Shown: in pieces, positions 40,801 through 50,510 of the stretch | Layout of the letters: the number at the start of each line of letters is the position of its first letter | Numbering within the stretch: the first letter of the stretch is position 1 | Notes under the pieces: generated by a model | The model's database searches: none | Seen by the model: only the letters and a program-made list of their open reading frames with translations | What the model was told of the DNA's origin: nothing | Translations under genes and position numbers: made by a program | Assembly: GCA_013003115.1 (NCBI GenBank) | Contig: JABDLF010000069.1 | Location: 1-51,068 of the forward strand | DNA from: Gammaproteobacteria bacterium | GTDB lineage: Bacteria > Pseudomonadota > Gammaproteobacteria > Steroidobacterales > JABDLF01 | Direction of reading: 5' to 3' | DNA: 51,068 bases

Positions 40801-42489
40801 ATGGACAAGGTCTGGCTTAAAGAGTACCCGCCTGGTGTGCCGCATGAGATTGATCTCTCACGCTATCGATCACTGAAAGACATTATCGAAGACAGCTGTT
40901 CTCGATATCGCGACCTGCCCTCATTCATGAACATGGGCAGGACTCTGACCTTCGGAGAGATAGACCAGAAGAGTCGGTATTTCGCGACCTACCTGCAGAA
41001 AGTTCTTGGCCTCAACAAGGGCGAGCGGGTCGCCGTGATGATGCCAAACCTGCTGCAGTACCCGATAGCGATTTTCGGTATCCTGCGAGCGGGGCTCGTG
41101 GTGGTGAATACCAACCCGCTGTATACCAAGCGCGAACTCAAACACCAGTTGGCGGATTCCGGAGCCGCTGCAATCGTCATAGTGGAAAACTTTGCAGGCA
41201 CGCTGGAAAAAGTGCTGCCCGACACCAGCGTCAAGCACGTCATTACCACGCAGGTCGGGGACATGCTTAATTTCCCCAAGTCCAAGCTCATCAACTTCGC
41301 CATCAAGAAAATCAAAAAAATGGTCCCGGCCTGGAACATACCGGGCAGCACCACTTTCAAACGTGCTTTGAACGAGGGTAAGTGGCACACCCTGGATAAC
41401 GTCGAACTAAACCACGACGACATCGCGTTTTTGCAGTACACCGGGGGTACAACCGGGGTTGCGAAGGGTGCCATGCTCACCCACGGCAACATGGTGGCGA
41501 ATCTGCTGCAGTCCTCGGCCTGGCTGTCGGTGGTTACCCAGGAGGGTCGGGATACCGTGGTGACTGCGCTGCCGCTTTATCACATCTTCTCTCTGACGGC
41601 GAACTGCCTCACCTTTATGGAAATGGGCGGATGCAACATGCTAATCACGAACCCGCGTGACTTCGGTGCTTTCGTGAAGGAACTTTCCAGGCACAAGTTT
41701 ACGGCTATGACGGGCGTGAACACGCTATTCAATGCCCTGCTAAACACGCCGGGATTCCAGGAGCTGGACTTTTCGCATCTGCGCCTGACTCTCGGCGGCG
41801 GTATGGCTGTGCAGCGCGCAGTTGCCGAAGAGTGGCAGCGAGTCACCGACGCGCCGCTGATCGAGGCCTACGGGCTGACCGAAACGAGCCCTGCAGCAGC
41901 GATAAATCCTCTAACCAACACCGAGTACAACGGTTCCATCGGCGTACCCATTCCGTCAACCGAATTCAGTATCAGGGATGACGCTGGCGGTGAGCTGGCC
42001 ATGGGCAAGGTAGGAGAGATTTGTATCCGCGGCCCGCAGGTTATGAAGGGCTACTGGAACCGCCCGGAAGCCACAGCCGAGACCATGTTCGAGGGCGGCT
42101 GGCTACGCACAGGCGATATGGGACGTATGGATGAAAAGGGCTACTTCTACATAGAGGACCGCAAGAAAGACATGATCCTGGTCTCTGGCTTTAACGTGTA
42201 TCCCAACGAGATCGAATCGGTTGTCGTGGAGCATCCGGGGATACTGGAGGCGGCCGCCATTGGCGTCCCCGACGACCGATCGGGCGAGGCGGTGAAGCTT
42301 TACGTGGTAGCAAAAGACAAGAGCCTGACGGAAAAACAGGTGCGTGATTTCTGCAAAGAACAGCTGACGGGCTACAAGGTGCCGAAAACGGTGATTTTCC
42401 GGGATGAGCTTCCGAAAACCAACGTGGGCAAGATCTTGAGACGCGCGTTGCGCGACGAGGAAGAGCCGAAAACGCCGGCGCCGGCCTGA
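40801..42489 (+). CDS. fadD: Long-chain fatty acid-CoA ligase FadD
   Basis: 562 residues (E. coli FadD 561), with a GGAGAG ribosome-binding site. ATP-dependent activation of fatty acids to acyl-CoA. AMP-binding signature [16 protein letters not shown] (about 213-228), [10 protein letters not shown], the FadD motif [39 protein letters not shown], and the C-terminal catalytic Lys in [10 protein letters not shown]. It feeds FadE (6653-9208), WS/DGAT (45010-46470) and possibly the phasin-linked polymer pathway. It is followed after 19 nt by a GST-like gene, so the two may be co-transcribed. The 150-nt upstream gap shows AT-rich TAATATATAG but no clear promoter. Confidence 0.95.
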   Translation: MDKVWLKEYPPGVPHEIDLSRYRSLKDIIEDSCSRYRDLPSFMNMGRTLTFGEIDQKSRYFATYLQKVLGLNKGERVAVMMPNLLQYPIAIFGILRAGLVVVNTNPLYTKRELKHQLADSGAAAIVIVENFAGTLEKVLPDTSVKHVITTQVGDMLNFPKSKLINFAIKKIKKMVPAWNIPGSTTFKRALNEGKWHTLDNVELNHDDIAFLQYTGGTTGVAKGAMLTHGNMVANLLQSSAWLSVVTQEGRDTVVTALPLYHIFSLTANCLTFMEMGGCNMLITNPRDFGAFVKELSRHKFTAMTGVNTLFNALLNTPGFQELDFSHLRLTLGGGMAVQRAVAEEWQRVTDAPLIEAYGLTETSPAAAINPLTNTEYNGSIGVPIPSTEFSIRDDAGGELAMGKVGEICIRGPQVMKGYWNRPEATAETMFEGGWLRTGDMGRMDEKGYFYIEDRKKDMILVSGFNVYPNEIESVVVEHPGILEAAAIGVPDDRSGEAVKLYVVAKDKSLTEKQVRDFCKEQLTGYKVPKTVIFRDELPKTNVGKILRRALRDEEEPKTPAPA

Positions 42490-42508
42490 ACGATCACCGG
42501 GCAGCTCC

Positions 42509-43162
42509 GTGGCAAACCTGATCATCTACGGATATCCCGCGAGCACCTTCGTCCGCACGGCGCGCATGGCTTGCGTTGAAAAGGGCGTTCCGCACGAGCT
42601 GGACGCTTTTGAAAGTTTTGGCTTTCGCAGCGAGGAGCACAGGCAACTGCACCCGTTCGCAAAAATGCCGATCATGCGCCATGACGATGTGACACTCTGC
42701 GAAACGCTGGCTATCTGCTGCTACATAGACGCCACATTCGACGGCCCGGGACTGATGCCGGAGAAACTGGCGGATCGTTGTCGGATGTTCCAATGGATCA
42801 GCCTGACCAACGACGCCATCTATCAGCACCTGGTGCGCAAGTGGATCAGACCTCTGCTCATGGGCCCGGAGCCGGACGAATCATCGCGTACCGGTATGCG
42901 CAACGCCGCACGCGACGCATTGGCGTGCGTCGAGGACCGGTGCGACGGTGACTACCTGGTTAGCAGCAACCTTAGTCTGGCCGATCTCTTCCTGGCCCCG
43001 ATCCTTGCCTGCGCCGTTGACCTGGACGAGGATTTTTTGGCGGGGCTGCCACGACTTGCAAATTTCTGGGCAGAGATGAGCTCTCGTCAGAGCTTTGCGA
43101 ACACCATAAGTGAGGCGCCTGTGATCGTTGAAGTGCAGCAGGCGGGCGAGCGCCGGGTCTAG
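42509..43162 (+). CDS. Glutathione S-transferase family protein
   Basis: 217 residues from a GTG. The N-terminal thioredoxin-like domain has YGYPASTFVRTARMAC (possible catalytic Ser/Thr near residue 11), the cis-Pro segment AKMPIMRHDD and the glutathione-binding ETLAICCYID. The C-terminal all-helical domain spans about 88-210, with SLADLFLAPILA. It is a cytosolic GST-like enzyme. The electrophile or peroxide substrate is unknown. It follows fadD by 19 nt and overlaps the convergent patatin gene stop by 4 bp. Confidence 0.9.
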   Translation: MANLIIYGYPASTFVRTARMACVEKGVPHELDAFESFGFRSEEHRQLHPFAKMPIMRHDDVTLCETLAICCYIDATFDGPGLMPEKLADRCRMFQWISLTNDAIYQHLVRKWIRPLLMGPEPDESSRTGMRNAARDALACVEDRCDGDYLVSSNLSLADLFLAPILACAVDLDEDFLAGLPRLANFWAEMSSRQSFANTISEAPVIVEVQQAGERRV

Positions 43163-44409
43163 CTGCGCGCCCAGGCCTGTAGCTTATCCAGCGTGTCGCT
43201 AAGCTGATTAGTCACGCGGTTCTTGCGCATCGCGTCTTGCCGGACATTGAGCGGAACGTCGACCGCATCACTGAAATGCCTGTTTTTATTTTTGAGCGCC
43301 CGGGCGTTCAGGCGGATTCCGTGCCGCCGCAGTATCGGGCGCAGGGTGTCGGCATGTGCGCGAAGATCTGCCCGCGTTGTCTCGTAGGCATGCTGGCAAA
43401 TCTGCAGGCGACTCGAGTAGCTGAATACGTTTGTGAAAAACATTTTTGCATCATCGCGGTCGGGCTCGAGCAGCAGAATGTCCCTGTCAGGATAGGCGGA
43501 CTCGTACTTTTCCATGCCGACTTCCATGCGCGAATGCACCAGTGCACGGAAAGTCTGGGCCAGAACAACTGGCAGGCCGCCCTCAGTAAGCTTGCCGCGC
43601 TGAGAGCTGCCGTCTTTGCCGGCGAGACTGGCATCGTAGGGGACGATAGGATTAATGCATAGCAGTAGGTCTGCGCCCTCGTCGAGGGCCACTGAAGCAT
43701 GCAAAGTACGCTTCAGCGCACCATCAAGGTAGAAGCGCCCATCAACCTCAACCGGCGGATAAAGGCCGGGCAGGGCCGTGCTGGCCTGGATAGCAGTCGA
43801 AATCGGCACGTGATCATGGTCTTTGTCGCCGAATTTAACAGCGTCGCCGGTGTCGAGATCCGTAGCGACGACTCTTAGCGTTCTCGCCAGTTCCCGAAAA
43901 TCATTCGTGCGGCCGCGCGAACTGTATAGCTCTGCGAGAAACGCCTCCAGAGGTTCATTGGCAAAAAGCCCGGTGGGAATAATTGTGTTGAGACTGGCAA
44001 GCGATTCCATCAGCCCGGCATCAGGGAGATTGCGGATGTATTGCCACAGACTGTCGGAAAGCGCACGCGGCAGCCGCGAAAGGCTGCGCAGATATCCGCT
44101 TATGTTCGGGGTCAGGAAAACGCGCGGAGATATCGGGTGGGCCAGCGACGTGTTCTGGATGAATATGCGGGCCATCTGCGACGTTGAAATGCCGTTGACG
44201 AGGTTGGACGCGATAAATGCGCCTGAACTAACGCCCACATAGATATCGAGTTCGTGCAGATCAACGCCACTGAGCGCTTCGTCCAGCGCGATCAGTGCGC
44301 CCACTTCGTAAATTCCGCCAACGGGCCCGCCGCCCGCCAGCGCCAGCCCGACGCGCTCGCGCGTCTTGCCGCGCTTTGGCTTACTGGCTGCTGTTACAGA
44401 TAGTGTCAA
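43159..44409 (-). CDS. Patatin-like phospholipase/acylhydrolase
   Basis: 416 residues from a TTG at 44409 with no strong ribosome-binding site; no better start precedes the oxyanion loop. Oxyanion hole LALAGGGPVGG (about 22-32), nucleophile elbow GVSSG with Ser61 (59-63), and catalytic Asp229 in YLDGALKR complete the patatin Ser-Asp dyad. The extra helical C-terminal region (about 330-416) is highly basic near the end. It probably hydrolyses acyl esters of phospholipids, glycerolipids or stored polyester. Its location between fadD and the phasin and WS/DGAT genes suggests storage-lipid turnover, by context only. Confidence 0.9.
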   Translation of the reverse strand: MTLSVTAASKPKRGKTRERVGLALAGGGPVGGIYEVGALIALDEALSGVDLHELDIYVGVSSGAFIASNLVNGISTSQMARIFIQNTSLAHPISPRVFLTPNISGYLRSLSRLPRALSDSLWQYIRNLPDAGLMESLASLNTIIPTGLFANEPLEAFLAELYSSRGRTNDFRELARTLRVVATDLDTGDAVKFGDKDHDHVPISTAIQASTALPGLYPPVEVDGRFYLDGALKRTLHASVALDEGADLLLCINPIVPYDASLAGKDGSSQRGKLTEGGLPVVLAQTFRALVHSRMEVGMEKYESAYPDRDILLLEPDRDDAKMFFTNVFSYSSRLQICQHAYETTRADLRAHADTLRPILRRHGIRLNARALKNKNRHFSDAVDVPLNVRQDAMRKNRVTNQLSDTLDKLQAWARS

Positions 44410-44448
44410 AACAGGGTGATCGGGCCGGGGCTCTCAGAAAACCCGGTG

Positions 44449-44820
44449 TCACTTCCCCGCCGTGGTTTTCTTGCGGGTGGATGTGCGGCGCTTGCTGCTC
44501 TTCTTTTTTGTGCTCTTTGCGGGACTCGACTTTTTTGCCGAAGCTGGTTTTTTGCTGGCTTTTTTGCTGGTCTTCTTGCTTGCCTTTCGGGTTGCGCGTT
44601 TTTTTGCGGCGGGGATGGGCCTGCCGGCCAGTTTTTCTACAACGCGCGTCAGCGCTTCAACCCGGCTTGCAAGCTGCTGCACGTCGTCGTGGCTGGGAAT
44701 CTGCATGGCGTTCAGAACGCGCGCCACGCGCGATTCAAATACCTGTTCGAGCTTTTCCCAGGTATCAACTGCCATACCCTTGACGCTGCCCGCTGATTTT
44801 TTCTTTTTCTTGCTGCTCAC
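44449..44820 (-). CDS. Phasin-family (PhaF/PhaI-like) granule-associated protein with lysine-rich tail
   Basis: 123 residues from a GTG with GGGGAAGAG upstream. Residues about 15-68 form the amphipathic phasin helix region (WEKLEQVFESRVARVLNAM, PSHDDVQQLASRVEALTRVVEKL). Residues about 72-123 are an Ala/Lys/Ser/Thr/Arg-rich histone-H1-like tail (KKATRKASKK-type repeats) which in PhaF binds DNA. Phasins coat polyhydroxyalkanoate granules, and the tail links granules to the nucleoid. No phaC or phaA/B is in this window. It may coat PHA or neutral-lipid inclusions made through WS/DGAT upstream on the same strand. Confidence 0.87.
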   Translation of the reverse strand: MSSKKKKKSAGSVKGMAVDTWEKLEQVFESRVARVLNAMQIPSHDDVQQLASRVEALTRVVEKLAGRPIPAAKKRATRKASKKTSKKASKKPASAKKSSPAKSTKKKSSKRRTSTRKKTTAGK

Positions 44821-45009
44821 GATGCTCTTCCCCTGATGGCCGGGTACCGGCGCGCAGCCTGGTAATTCGGCGGGTTAATCTTGGCGATTCCGGCACACCC
44901 TGAATAGCTTCAACGGCCGGCCTTGCTGCCTTTTGCGGCAATGCAATATAAGTCTAGGATACCACCAAATCCGCGGGCACGGCATGGTTTGGCACACACA
45001 TCCAGGCAC

Positions 45010-46470
45010 TTATCCGAGCAGGCTGCAGTGAAAATCCAGATGCGCTTCAACGTCCTGTGCGTTGGGGCGCTCTTCCCACGGCGCCATGAGCGTTGTCAGC
45101 AGCAGTTTTTCGAATTCACCGCGAAAACGTTTAATTATCTCTCCCGGCTCAGGCACGCACTTGCGATCCGCGATCAGGCCAAACTGCACGCGGCCATCGT
45201 AGCTCAGGATGCTGATACCAAGCCCTATACTCCCGCTGGATGGCACCCAGAACATTTGCTGGACGATCTCCTTGCCGGCAAAGTAAAGGGGCTGACGAGG
45301 CCCGGGCACATTGGTCATCACCAGCGTGCTCTTCTCACTCAAAATATTCAGAGCGGTCTCCTGCAGCTGGGCCGGGCCAAGACCCAGCGCTCCAAGCAGC
45401 AGATACGTCGCCACCGGCTGACGTGAAGACTTAAGCCGATTCATGTTCTCGTGAACCTTGTAAAGACGCTCCAGCGGGTTGCTAATACCCACCGGCAGAT
45501 CGAGTAGCACCAGGCCAAACTGGTTGCCGAGGCTGGCAGCGGATTCGAGCGGGCGCAGATTCACGGGTACGGCGGCCCGCAGCACCAGGCCGTCCAGAGC
45601 CTCGCCCTGTTCGCCGAGATAGCTGTGCAGCGCGCCTGCAGCGCTGGCGAGCAGCACGTCGTTGATCGTGCAGCCCAGCGCCTTACCTATCGTGCGCACT
45701 TCTTCAAGCGGCAGTGGCTCTGCCCAGGCGACCTGCTTGCGAGCGCCCAGAGAGCCTTTAAACGGCGTTGGCGGGTCGTCGGTAAGGAGCGCGAGTTTGG
45801 CCAGCTCGGCCGCCAGGTCGACGCCGGTTTTAACCATGCTGGTCGCGACCTTCGGGTCCTGAACGATGTGCAGGCTGTTGTTCCAGAGCCGCGCTCCCAG
45901 GTTGAGCCCGTGCTTAACCAGGCGGACTGCCCCACCGTCCCCTGACCCGCTTCCTGCGCGTTTCTTCGGCTTCTCCGGCAGAGGACTTTTGCCTTCGGCA
46001 GTCTCGGTCATTGCCATGAGAACCTGAATAAGGGCGATGCCGTCCGCATAAGAATGATGGATGCGAACGACCATGGCTGAGCCGCCGAGGTAGTTTTCCA
46101 CGAGATGGAACTGCCACATGGGCTTCCACGGATCCAGCGGCGTGCTGGCCAGCTCACTGGCGTAAGCCTGCAGCGCGTCCTTGTCGGCTTTGCCCGGCAG
46201 CGCGACCCGAAGCACATGCGCATCGAGGTCGAAGTTCGGATCCTCCTCCCAGAATGCCGAAGTCGTATCCCGTCCCGCCCGCTGGCGAAACCGGGCGAAG
46301 CGCAGGAAGCGGTCGCGAATGACCTTCTGAACTTTGCGATAGGCAAGCTTATCGTCAAAGATCATAACGCCGGTGATCATCATGAGATTGGTCGGCCGCT
46401 CCATGCGCAGCCAGGCCGTATCCACACTGGACATGCTCTCGCGGTCGGATTTCAGTGGATTAAACACCAT
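45010..46470 (-). CDS. Wax ester synthase/diacylglycerol acyltransferase (WS/DGAT)
   Basis: 486 residues from the ATG at 46470; an ATG at 46434 (MSSVDTAWLRME) is also plausible and the ribosome-binding sites are weak for both. The condensation-like active-site motif HHSYADG lies at about 138-144. The C-terminal DUF1298 region includes the conserved NVPGPRQPLYFAGKEI and SYDGRVQFGLIAD. It condenses acyl-CoA with fatty alcohol or diacylglycerol to store wax ester or triacylglycerol. It lies upstream of the phasin on the same strand with a 189-nt gap, and is divergent from a 256-residue unknown protein. Confidence 0.94.
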   Translation of the reverse strand: MVFNPLKSDRESMSSVDTAWLRMERPTNLMMITGVMIFDDKLAYRKVQKVIRDRFLRFARFRQRAGRDTTSAFWEEDPNFDLDAHVLRVALPGKADKDALQAYASELASTPLDPWKPMWQFHLVENYLGGSAMVVRIHHSYADGIALIQVLMAMTETAEGKSPLPEKPKKRAGSGSGDGGAVRLVKHGLNLGARLWNNSLHIVQDPKVATSMVKTGVDLAAELAKLALLTDDPPTPFKGSLGARKQVAWAEPLPLEEVRTIGKALGCTINDVLLASAAGALHSYLGEQGEALDGLVLRAAVPVNLRPLESAASLGNQFGLVLLDLPVGISNPLERLYKVHENMNRLKSSRQPVATYLLLGALGLGPAQLQETALNILSEKSTLVMTNVPGPRQPLYFAGKEIVQQMFWVPSSGSIGLGISILSYDGRVQFGLIADRKCVPEPGEIIKRFRGEFEKLLLTTLMAPWEERPNAQDVEAHLDFHCSLLG

Positions 46471-46556
46471 GGTTTTAGAGTATCTTCCGAATCTGCAGGA
46501 ATTGAATCTCAGCGACGCTAACACTTAGCATTTGGCGGCACAAACGGAGCGAAGCA

Positions 46557-47327
46557 TTGGCAGATGATAATAAGGCGAGCCGTGCCCGGAGCAAGTCGGC
46601 GCTTTTGCGCCAGCTGATGCAGGTGCGAGAATTTCACAGGTCGGTCGTGGACGGCGGGGCTGCGGCGCCACGGGCGCGCCTGCTGGCACTCTGGCAATCT
46701 CGCCGCCTCGCGGCGACCTACAGGGACTTCGAGGCCCAGCCGCGCTACCAGGACGCCGTCAGGTTTTTCCTTGAAGACCTCTACGGGCCAAGGGATTTCG
46801 CCCAGCGCGACGCTGACGTCGAGAAACTGTATCCGCTGATGTCGCGCATGCTGCCGGCGGCGGCGCTGGATGCCCTGACCGGCGCGCTCGAGCTGCACGC
46901 GCTGACACAGGAGCTGGACGCGGCAATGCTGGCGACTCTGTGCGATGCCCTGAAATTAAATGAAACCCTGACGCCCGAAATGTGGGCTGAGGCGTATCGG
47001 CAAACGGGCCGCAGGGATGATCGCGAGCGCCAGATTGCGCTGACCGTGCGGGCGGGCAGGCAGCTCGATGTCGTAGTCAAGAAGCCCATGGTTTACACGC
47101 TGGTTTTGCTCGCGCGAGGGCCCGCGAGGGCCGCTGGTTTCGGAGAGCTGCAGGATTTTGTCGAGCGCGGCTTCAGATCGTTTCGCGGCATGGACGGCGC
47201 CGCCGATTTCATTGCTGCCGTTCAGGCACGGGAAACCAGTTTGATGCAGGGCCTGTTCAAAGGCGACATGCCGGCCGAATGGCAGCACGACCCCGGAGCG
47301 GTCAGCGTCGCGGACCTGCCGGCCTAG
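46557..47327 (+). CDS. Conserved-looking helical protein of unknown function
   Basis: 256 residues from a TTG at 46557 with GGAG seven nt upstream. The sequence is Arg/Ala/Leu-rich and almost entirely helical, with DAVRFFLEDLYGPRDFAQRDADVEKLYPLM (about 63-92) as the most distinctive block and no signal peptide or transmembrane helix. No domain is recognised. It is divergent from WS/DGAT (86-nt gap) and ends 4 nt before the convergent DUF445 stop. It is likely cytosolic. No function is proposed. Confidence 0.75.
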   Translation: MADDNKASRARSKSALLRQLMQVREFHRSVVDGGAAAPRARLLALWQSRRLAATYRDFEAQPRYQDAVRFFLEDLYGPRDFAQRDADVEKLYPLMSRMLPAAALDALTGALELHALTQELDAAMLATLCDALKLNETLTPEMWAEAYRQTGRRDDRERQIALTVRAGRQLDVVVKKPMVYTLVLLARGPARAAGFGELQDFVERGFRSFRGMDGAADFIAAVQARETSLMQGLFKGDMPAEWQHDPGAVSVADLPA

Positions 47328-47331
47328 TCAC

Positions 47332-48603
47332 TCAGAACATCCGGCTCAGCGCGTAAATCGCAAGGCCCGCGATGCCGCCTACGATGGTGCCGTTTATCCG
47401 GATGAACTGCAGGTCACGGCCAACGGCGAGTTCTACGCGACGTGCAGTTACGTCGCTGTCCCAGCTGCGTACCGTTTCGGATATGACGCTCGCGATTTCT
47501 TCCTGGTAGTTACGCACGATGCGCAGAATGGCGTCGTTAAGCCATTGGTTGATCTGGGCGCGCAGTTCGGGGTCATACTTGAGCGCTTCCCCAAAACTCA
47601 TCAGCCCGCTTTCGAAGCGCTGTCGCAGCACGGATTCCGGTTCGCTTGCCTGGCGCAGGATAAAGTCGCTGACGTGTTGCCAGAGGCTTGCGAGATACTG
47701 CTGAACAACCGGATGATCCAGCAGCTCGTTTTTGATTTCTTCCCCGCGCGCGATGGTATCCGGGTCGTTCTTAAGCGATTCGATAAAAGTCTGAACGCCC
47801 TCGTTAAAACGCTGACGCGCCTCGTGCTCCGGGTCGCTGCCGATCGCCTCGAGCAACGCTTCGACCTCCGTCACGATCTTGTCGAATATTTCCTGGTCCA
47901 CGAACCCGGGCATCCACCACGGGCTTTTCTCATCAATGCGGATGCGGATGAGGACTCTGTTTTCATCGAGGTGCTGCCGGGCAACCCGCACCGCCAGGTC
48001 CATCAGGGCCTGATGCCGATTACTGCGGGTCAGGAGGTCGAGAATTCGGCCTACCAGCGGTGTTACCTGCAGCTGGCGCAGTTCCAGATGCAGATTTTCG
48101 CGCAGGAAGTCGCGCAGAGCCTCGCTGTCCATAGTCGCGAGCAGCCATTCCAGAAACGCCCCTGCATCCGCACTTACGCGGCGCGCGTTGTGCGCTTTGG
48201 CAAGCCATGCACCTGTCCGGCCCGCGGCATCCAGGCTGGCAAGACGAGGCTCGAGCGCCTGGCTTATGAGAAAATTTTCCCTGACAAAGCGCGCGAGATT
48301 CTCGCCGAGTTCGTCCTTGCGGCGTGGAATAATCGCGGTGTGGGGAATGGGCAGGCCCAGCGGATGACGAAACAGCGCGGTTACGGCAAACCAGTCGGCC
48401 AGCGCGCCCACCATTGCGGCCTCTGCAAACGCCTCGACCCAGGCCAGCCATGGCAGCAGTGGCAGGTAAATATGACTGGCCGCGAAAACGCCTGCCATCA
48501 GGATCAGCATGCCCGTTGCGAGGCGCTTCATGGCCCCCAGCCTGCGTTCCTGACTGGCTTCCCGGGCGCTGAATACGGGAGCAGGTGAAGCGCCGCGAGC
48601 CAT
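47332..48603 (-). CDS. DUF445 family membrane protein
   Basis: 423 residues from the ATG at 48603, whose first base pairs with the hemE stop (TGATG); an ATG at 48531 (MKRLATG) is an alternative. An N-terminal hydrophobic region has the family signature AAMVGALADWFAVTALFRHPLGLPIPHTAIIPRRKDELG (about 62-100). It is followed by long charged helices and a C-terminal transmembrane helix (GTIVGGIAGLAIYAL, about 404-420). DUF445 proteins are membrane proteins of unknown function. Tight coupling to hemE and pyrF suggests a common transcript. Confidence 0.9.
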   Translation of the reverse strand: MARGASPAPVFSAREASQERRLGAMKRLATGMLILMAGVFAASHIYLPLLPWLAWVEAFAEAAMVGALADWFAVTALFRHPLGLPIPHTAIIPRRKDELGENLARFVRENFLISQALEPRLASLDAAGRTGAWLAKAHNARRVSADAGAFLEWLLATMDSEALRDFLRENLHLELRQLQVTPLVGRILDLLTRSNRHQALMDLAVRVARQHLDENRVLIRIRIDEKSPWWMPGFVDQEIFDKIVTEVEALLEAIGSDPEHEARQRFNEGVQTFIESLKNDPDTIARGEEIKNELLDHPVVQQYLASLWQHVSDFILRQASEPESVLRQRFESGLMSFGEALKYDPELRAQINQWLNDAILRIVRNYQEEIASVISETVRSWDSDVTARRVELAVGRDLQFIRINGTIVGGIAGLAIYALSRMF

Positions 48604-49706
48604 CAGCCCTCGCTCTTGGCCTGGCTCTTGTCCGGGCTGGGGGCATGCAGGGCAGGACTCAGCGCATGGACCGCGTCAACCATCACCTTCACGTTCTCAG
48701 GAGGCACTGCCGGATGAATGCCGTGCCCGAGATTAAAGACATGGCCGCTGCCGCTACCGAAGTCTTGCAGCACCTTGGCGACCTGGGCCTCAATTACATC
48801 CGGCTGTGCGTAAAGTACGCAGGGGTCGAGATTGCCCTGCAGCGCGACTTTGCTGCCGACGCGAGCGCGCGCAATGTCGATAGGCTGCGTCCAGTCAATG
48901 CCCAGCGCATCGCAACCCGTTGCCGCCATTTCTTCCAGCCACGCTCCGCCGTTCTTGGTGAAAAGTGTAACGGGAATGCGCCGGCCCTCGTGTTCGCGAA
49001 TCAGGCCGTCGACAATCTGTTGCATATAGTTCAGCGAGAAATCACGGTAGTTCTCACGCGTTAGTGTTCCACCCCAGGTATCGAAAATCATCAGGGCCTG
49101 GGCGCCCGCCCGTACCTGCGCGTTCAGGTATTCCGTCACTGCGCGCGCGAGTATTTCCAGCAACTTGTGCATGGCAGAGGGCTCCTGATAGAGCAGACCC
49201 CGCACTCGCGCAAATTCTTTGCTTGAGCCGCCCTCGACCATGTAGGTCGCCAGTGTCCAGGGGCTGCCCGCGAAGCCAATCAGCGGCACGGCGCCTCGGA
49301 GTTCATGCCGGATAGTGCGCACGGCATTCATGACGTAGCCAAGCTCTTCCTCGGGATCGGGCACGGCAAGGCGGCGGATATCCGCCTCGGAGCTGACAGG
49401 ATTCTGAAATTTTGGCCCCTCGCCCGGGGAAAAATACAGTCCGAGGCCCATGGCATCGGGAATAGTCAGTATGTCTGAAAACAAAATGGCGGCGTCGAGA
49501 TCAAAACGCCGGAGCGGCTGCAGGGTGACGCGGCAGGCAAGCTCGGCGTTGCGGCACAGGCTCATGAAATCGCCCGCGCGCTCCCTGACCTCGCGATACT
49601 CGGGCAAATAGCGCCCCGCCTGCCGCATGATCCACACGGGCGTACGCTCGACGGGCTGGCGCTCGAGCGCCCGCAGCAAAAGGTCGTTTTTAAGCTCAAC
49701 TGTCAT
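48603..49706 (-). CDS. hemE: Uroporphyrinogen decarboxylase
   Basis: 367 residues (usual length about 354). Converts uroporphyrinogen III to coproporphyrinogen III in heme synthesis. Signatures [16 protein letters not shown] (about 22-37, active-site Arg residues), [17 protein letters not shown] (catalytic Asp in FSDI), [17 protein letters not shown] and the C-terminal [17 protein letters not shown] are all present. It ends with a short polar extension ([11 protein letters not shown]). It lies between pyrF (12 nt) and DUF445 (1-bp overlap) in one operon. Confidence 0.97.
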   Translation of the reverse strand: MTVELKNDLLLRALERQPVERTPVWIMRQAGRYLPEYREVRERAGDFMSLCRNAELACRVTLQPLRRFDLDAAILFSDILTIPDAMGLGLYFSPGEGPKFQNPVSSEADIRRLAVPDPEEELGYVMNAVRTIRHELRGAVPLIGFAGSPWTLATYMVEGGSSKEFARVRGLLYQEPSAMHKLLEILARAVTEYLNAQVRAGAQALMIFDTWGGTLTRENYRDFSLNYMQQIVDGLIREHEGRRIPVTLFTKNGGAWLEEMAATGCDALGIDWTQPIDIARARVGSKVALQGNLDPCVLYAQPDVIEAQVAKVLQDFGSGSGHVFNLGHGIHPAVPPENVKVMVDAVHALSPALHAPSPDKSQAKSEG

Positions 49707-49718
49707 GGCATCACTCTC

Positions 49719-50444
49719 TTACTGGCCGCTTAGCACCGCGGCAATCTCCGCCTGAATTGCCTGCGCTGCGGCGCGCGGGCTGTCTGCATCGCGTATGGGC
49801 CTGCCTACAACGATATAGTCCGCCCCGTTTTCAAACGCCCGCGCCGGTGTCACGACGCGCTTCTGGTCGTCGCTCTTGTTGTCCACTGGCCGTATCCCTG
49901 GCGTTACGACCAGCAGGCGCTTATCGACTTCGTCGCGCAGGAACGGCACCTCGAGCCCCGACGAAACGACGCCATCACAGCCGGCCTCAAACGCGCGTCG
50001 TGCTCTCGACAGTACCAGTTCACGCACGTCGCATTGAAATCCCAGGTCGTCCAGGTCGCCGCGGTCGAGGCTGGTGAGTGCAGTAACTGCCAATATTTTT
50101 GTGTTGCCCTTGTTGGCGGCCGCGGCTTCCATGATTGACTGATTGCCATGCACGGTCGCGAAGCTGACGCCCCTGCTTTGCAGTTGCCGAACCGCCGCGC
50201 CAACCGTGGCTGGCACGTCGAAAAACTTAAGATCGACAAACACTTTCTTGTCACGCGCTATGAGCCACTCCAGCAGTTCAAAATAGCCGCCGGCCATGAA
50301 CATCTCGAGCCCGAGCTTATAGAACCACACGCTGTCGTCGAGTTGCTCAACCAGCTTTCGCGCCTTATCCGTATCCGCAACATCCAGCGCAAAGATCAGG
50401 CGCTCACGCGTTGCTATGTTTTTTTCTGCTTTGCTGGCAGACAT
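49719..50444 (-). CDS. pyrF: Orotidine 5'-phosphate decarboxylase
   Basis: 241 residues from the ATG at 50444, which has GAGAGGAA upstream; an in-frame TTG at 50462 is not preferred. Makes UMP from OMP in pyrimidine synthesis. FALDVADTDKARKLV, the catalytic Lys-Asp array in DLKFFDVPATV (DxKxxD), and the late phosphate-binding VGRPIRDADSP loop are intact. It is a single-domain, short (class I) TIM-barrel form. It is first of the pyrF-hemE-DUF445 set. Confidence 0.97.
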   Translation of the reverse strand: MSASKAEKNIATRERLIFALDVADTDKARKLVEQLDDSVWFYKLGLEMFMAGGYFELLEWLIARDKKVFVDLKFFDVPATVGAAVRQLQSRGVSFATVHGNQSIMEAAAANKGNTKILAVTALTSLDRGDLDDLGFQCDVRELVLSRARRAFEAGCDGVVSSGLEVPFLRDEVDKRLLVVTPGIRPVDNKSDDQKRVVTPARAFENGADYIVVGRPIRDADSPRAAAQAIQAEIAAVLSGQ

Positions 50445-50510
50445 GCGTTCCTCTCTTTTCAACGCCCGGTTCGGCGGCGGATTCTAACACCGGCGGTGAC
50501 CGGGGTCGTG

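Noticed and set aside
44449-44600. Lysine/alanine-rich repeats as a DNA repeat or mobile element
   Set aside because: They encode the low-complexity tail usual in PhaF-type phasins; the underlying codons vary.
47545-48588. 347-codon open frame antisense to the DUF445 gene
   Set aside because: No domain; the minus strand carries the DUF445 signature and is coupled to hemE.
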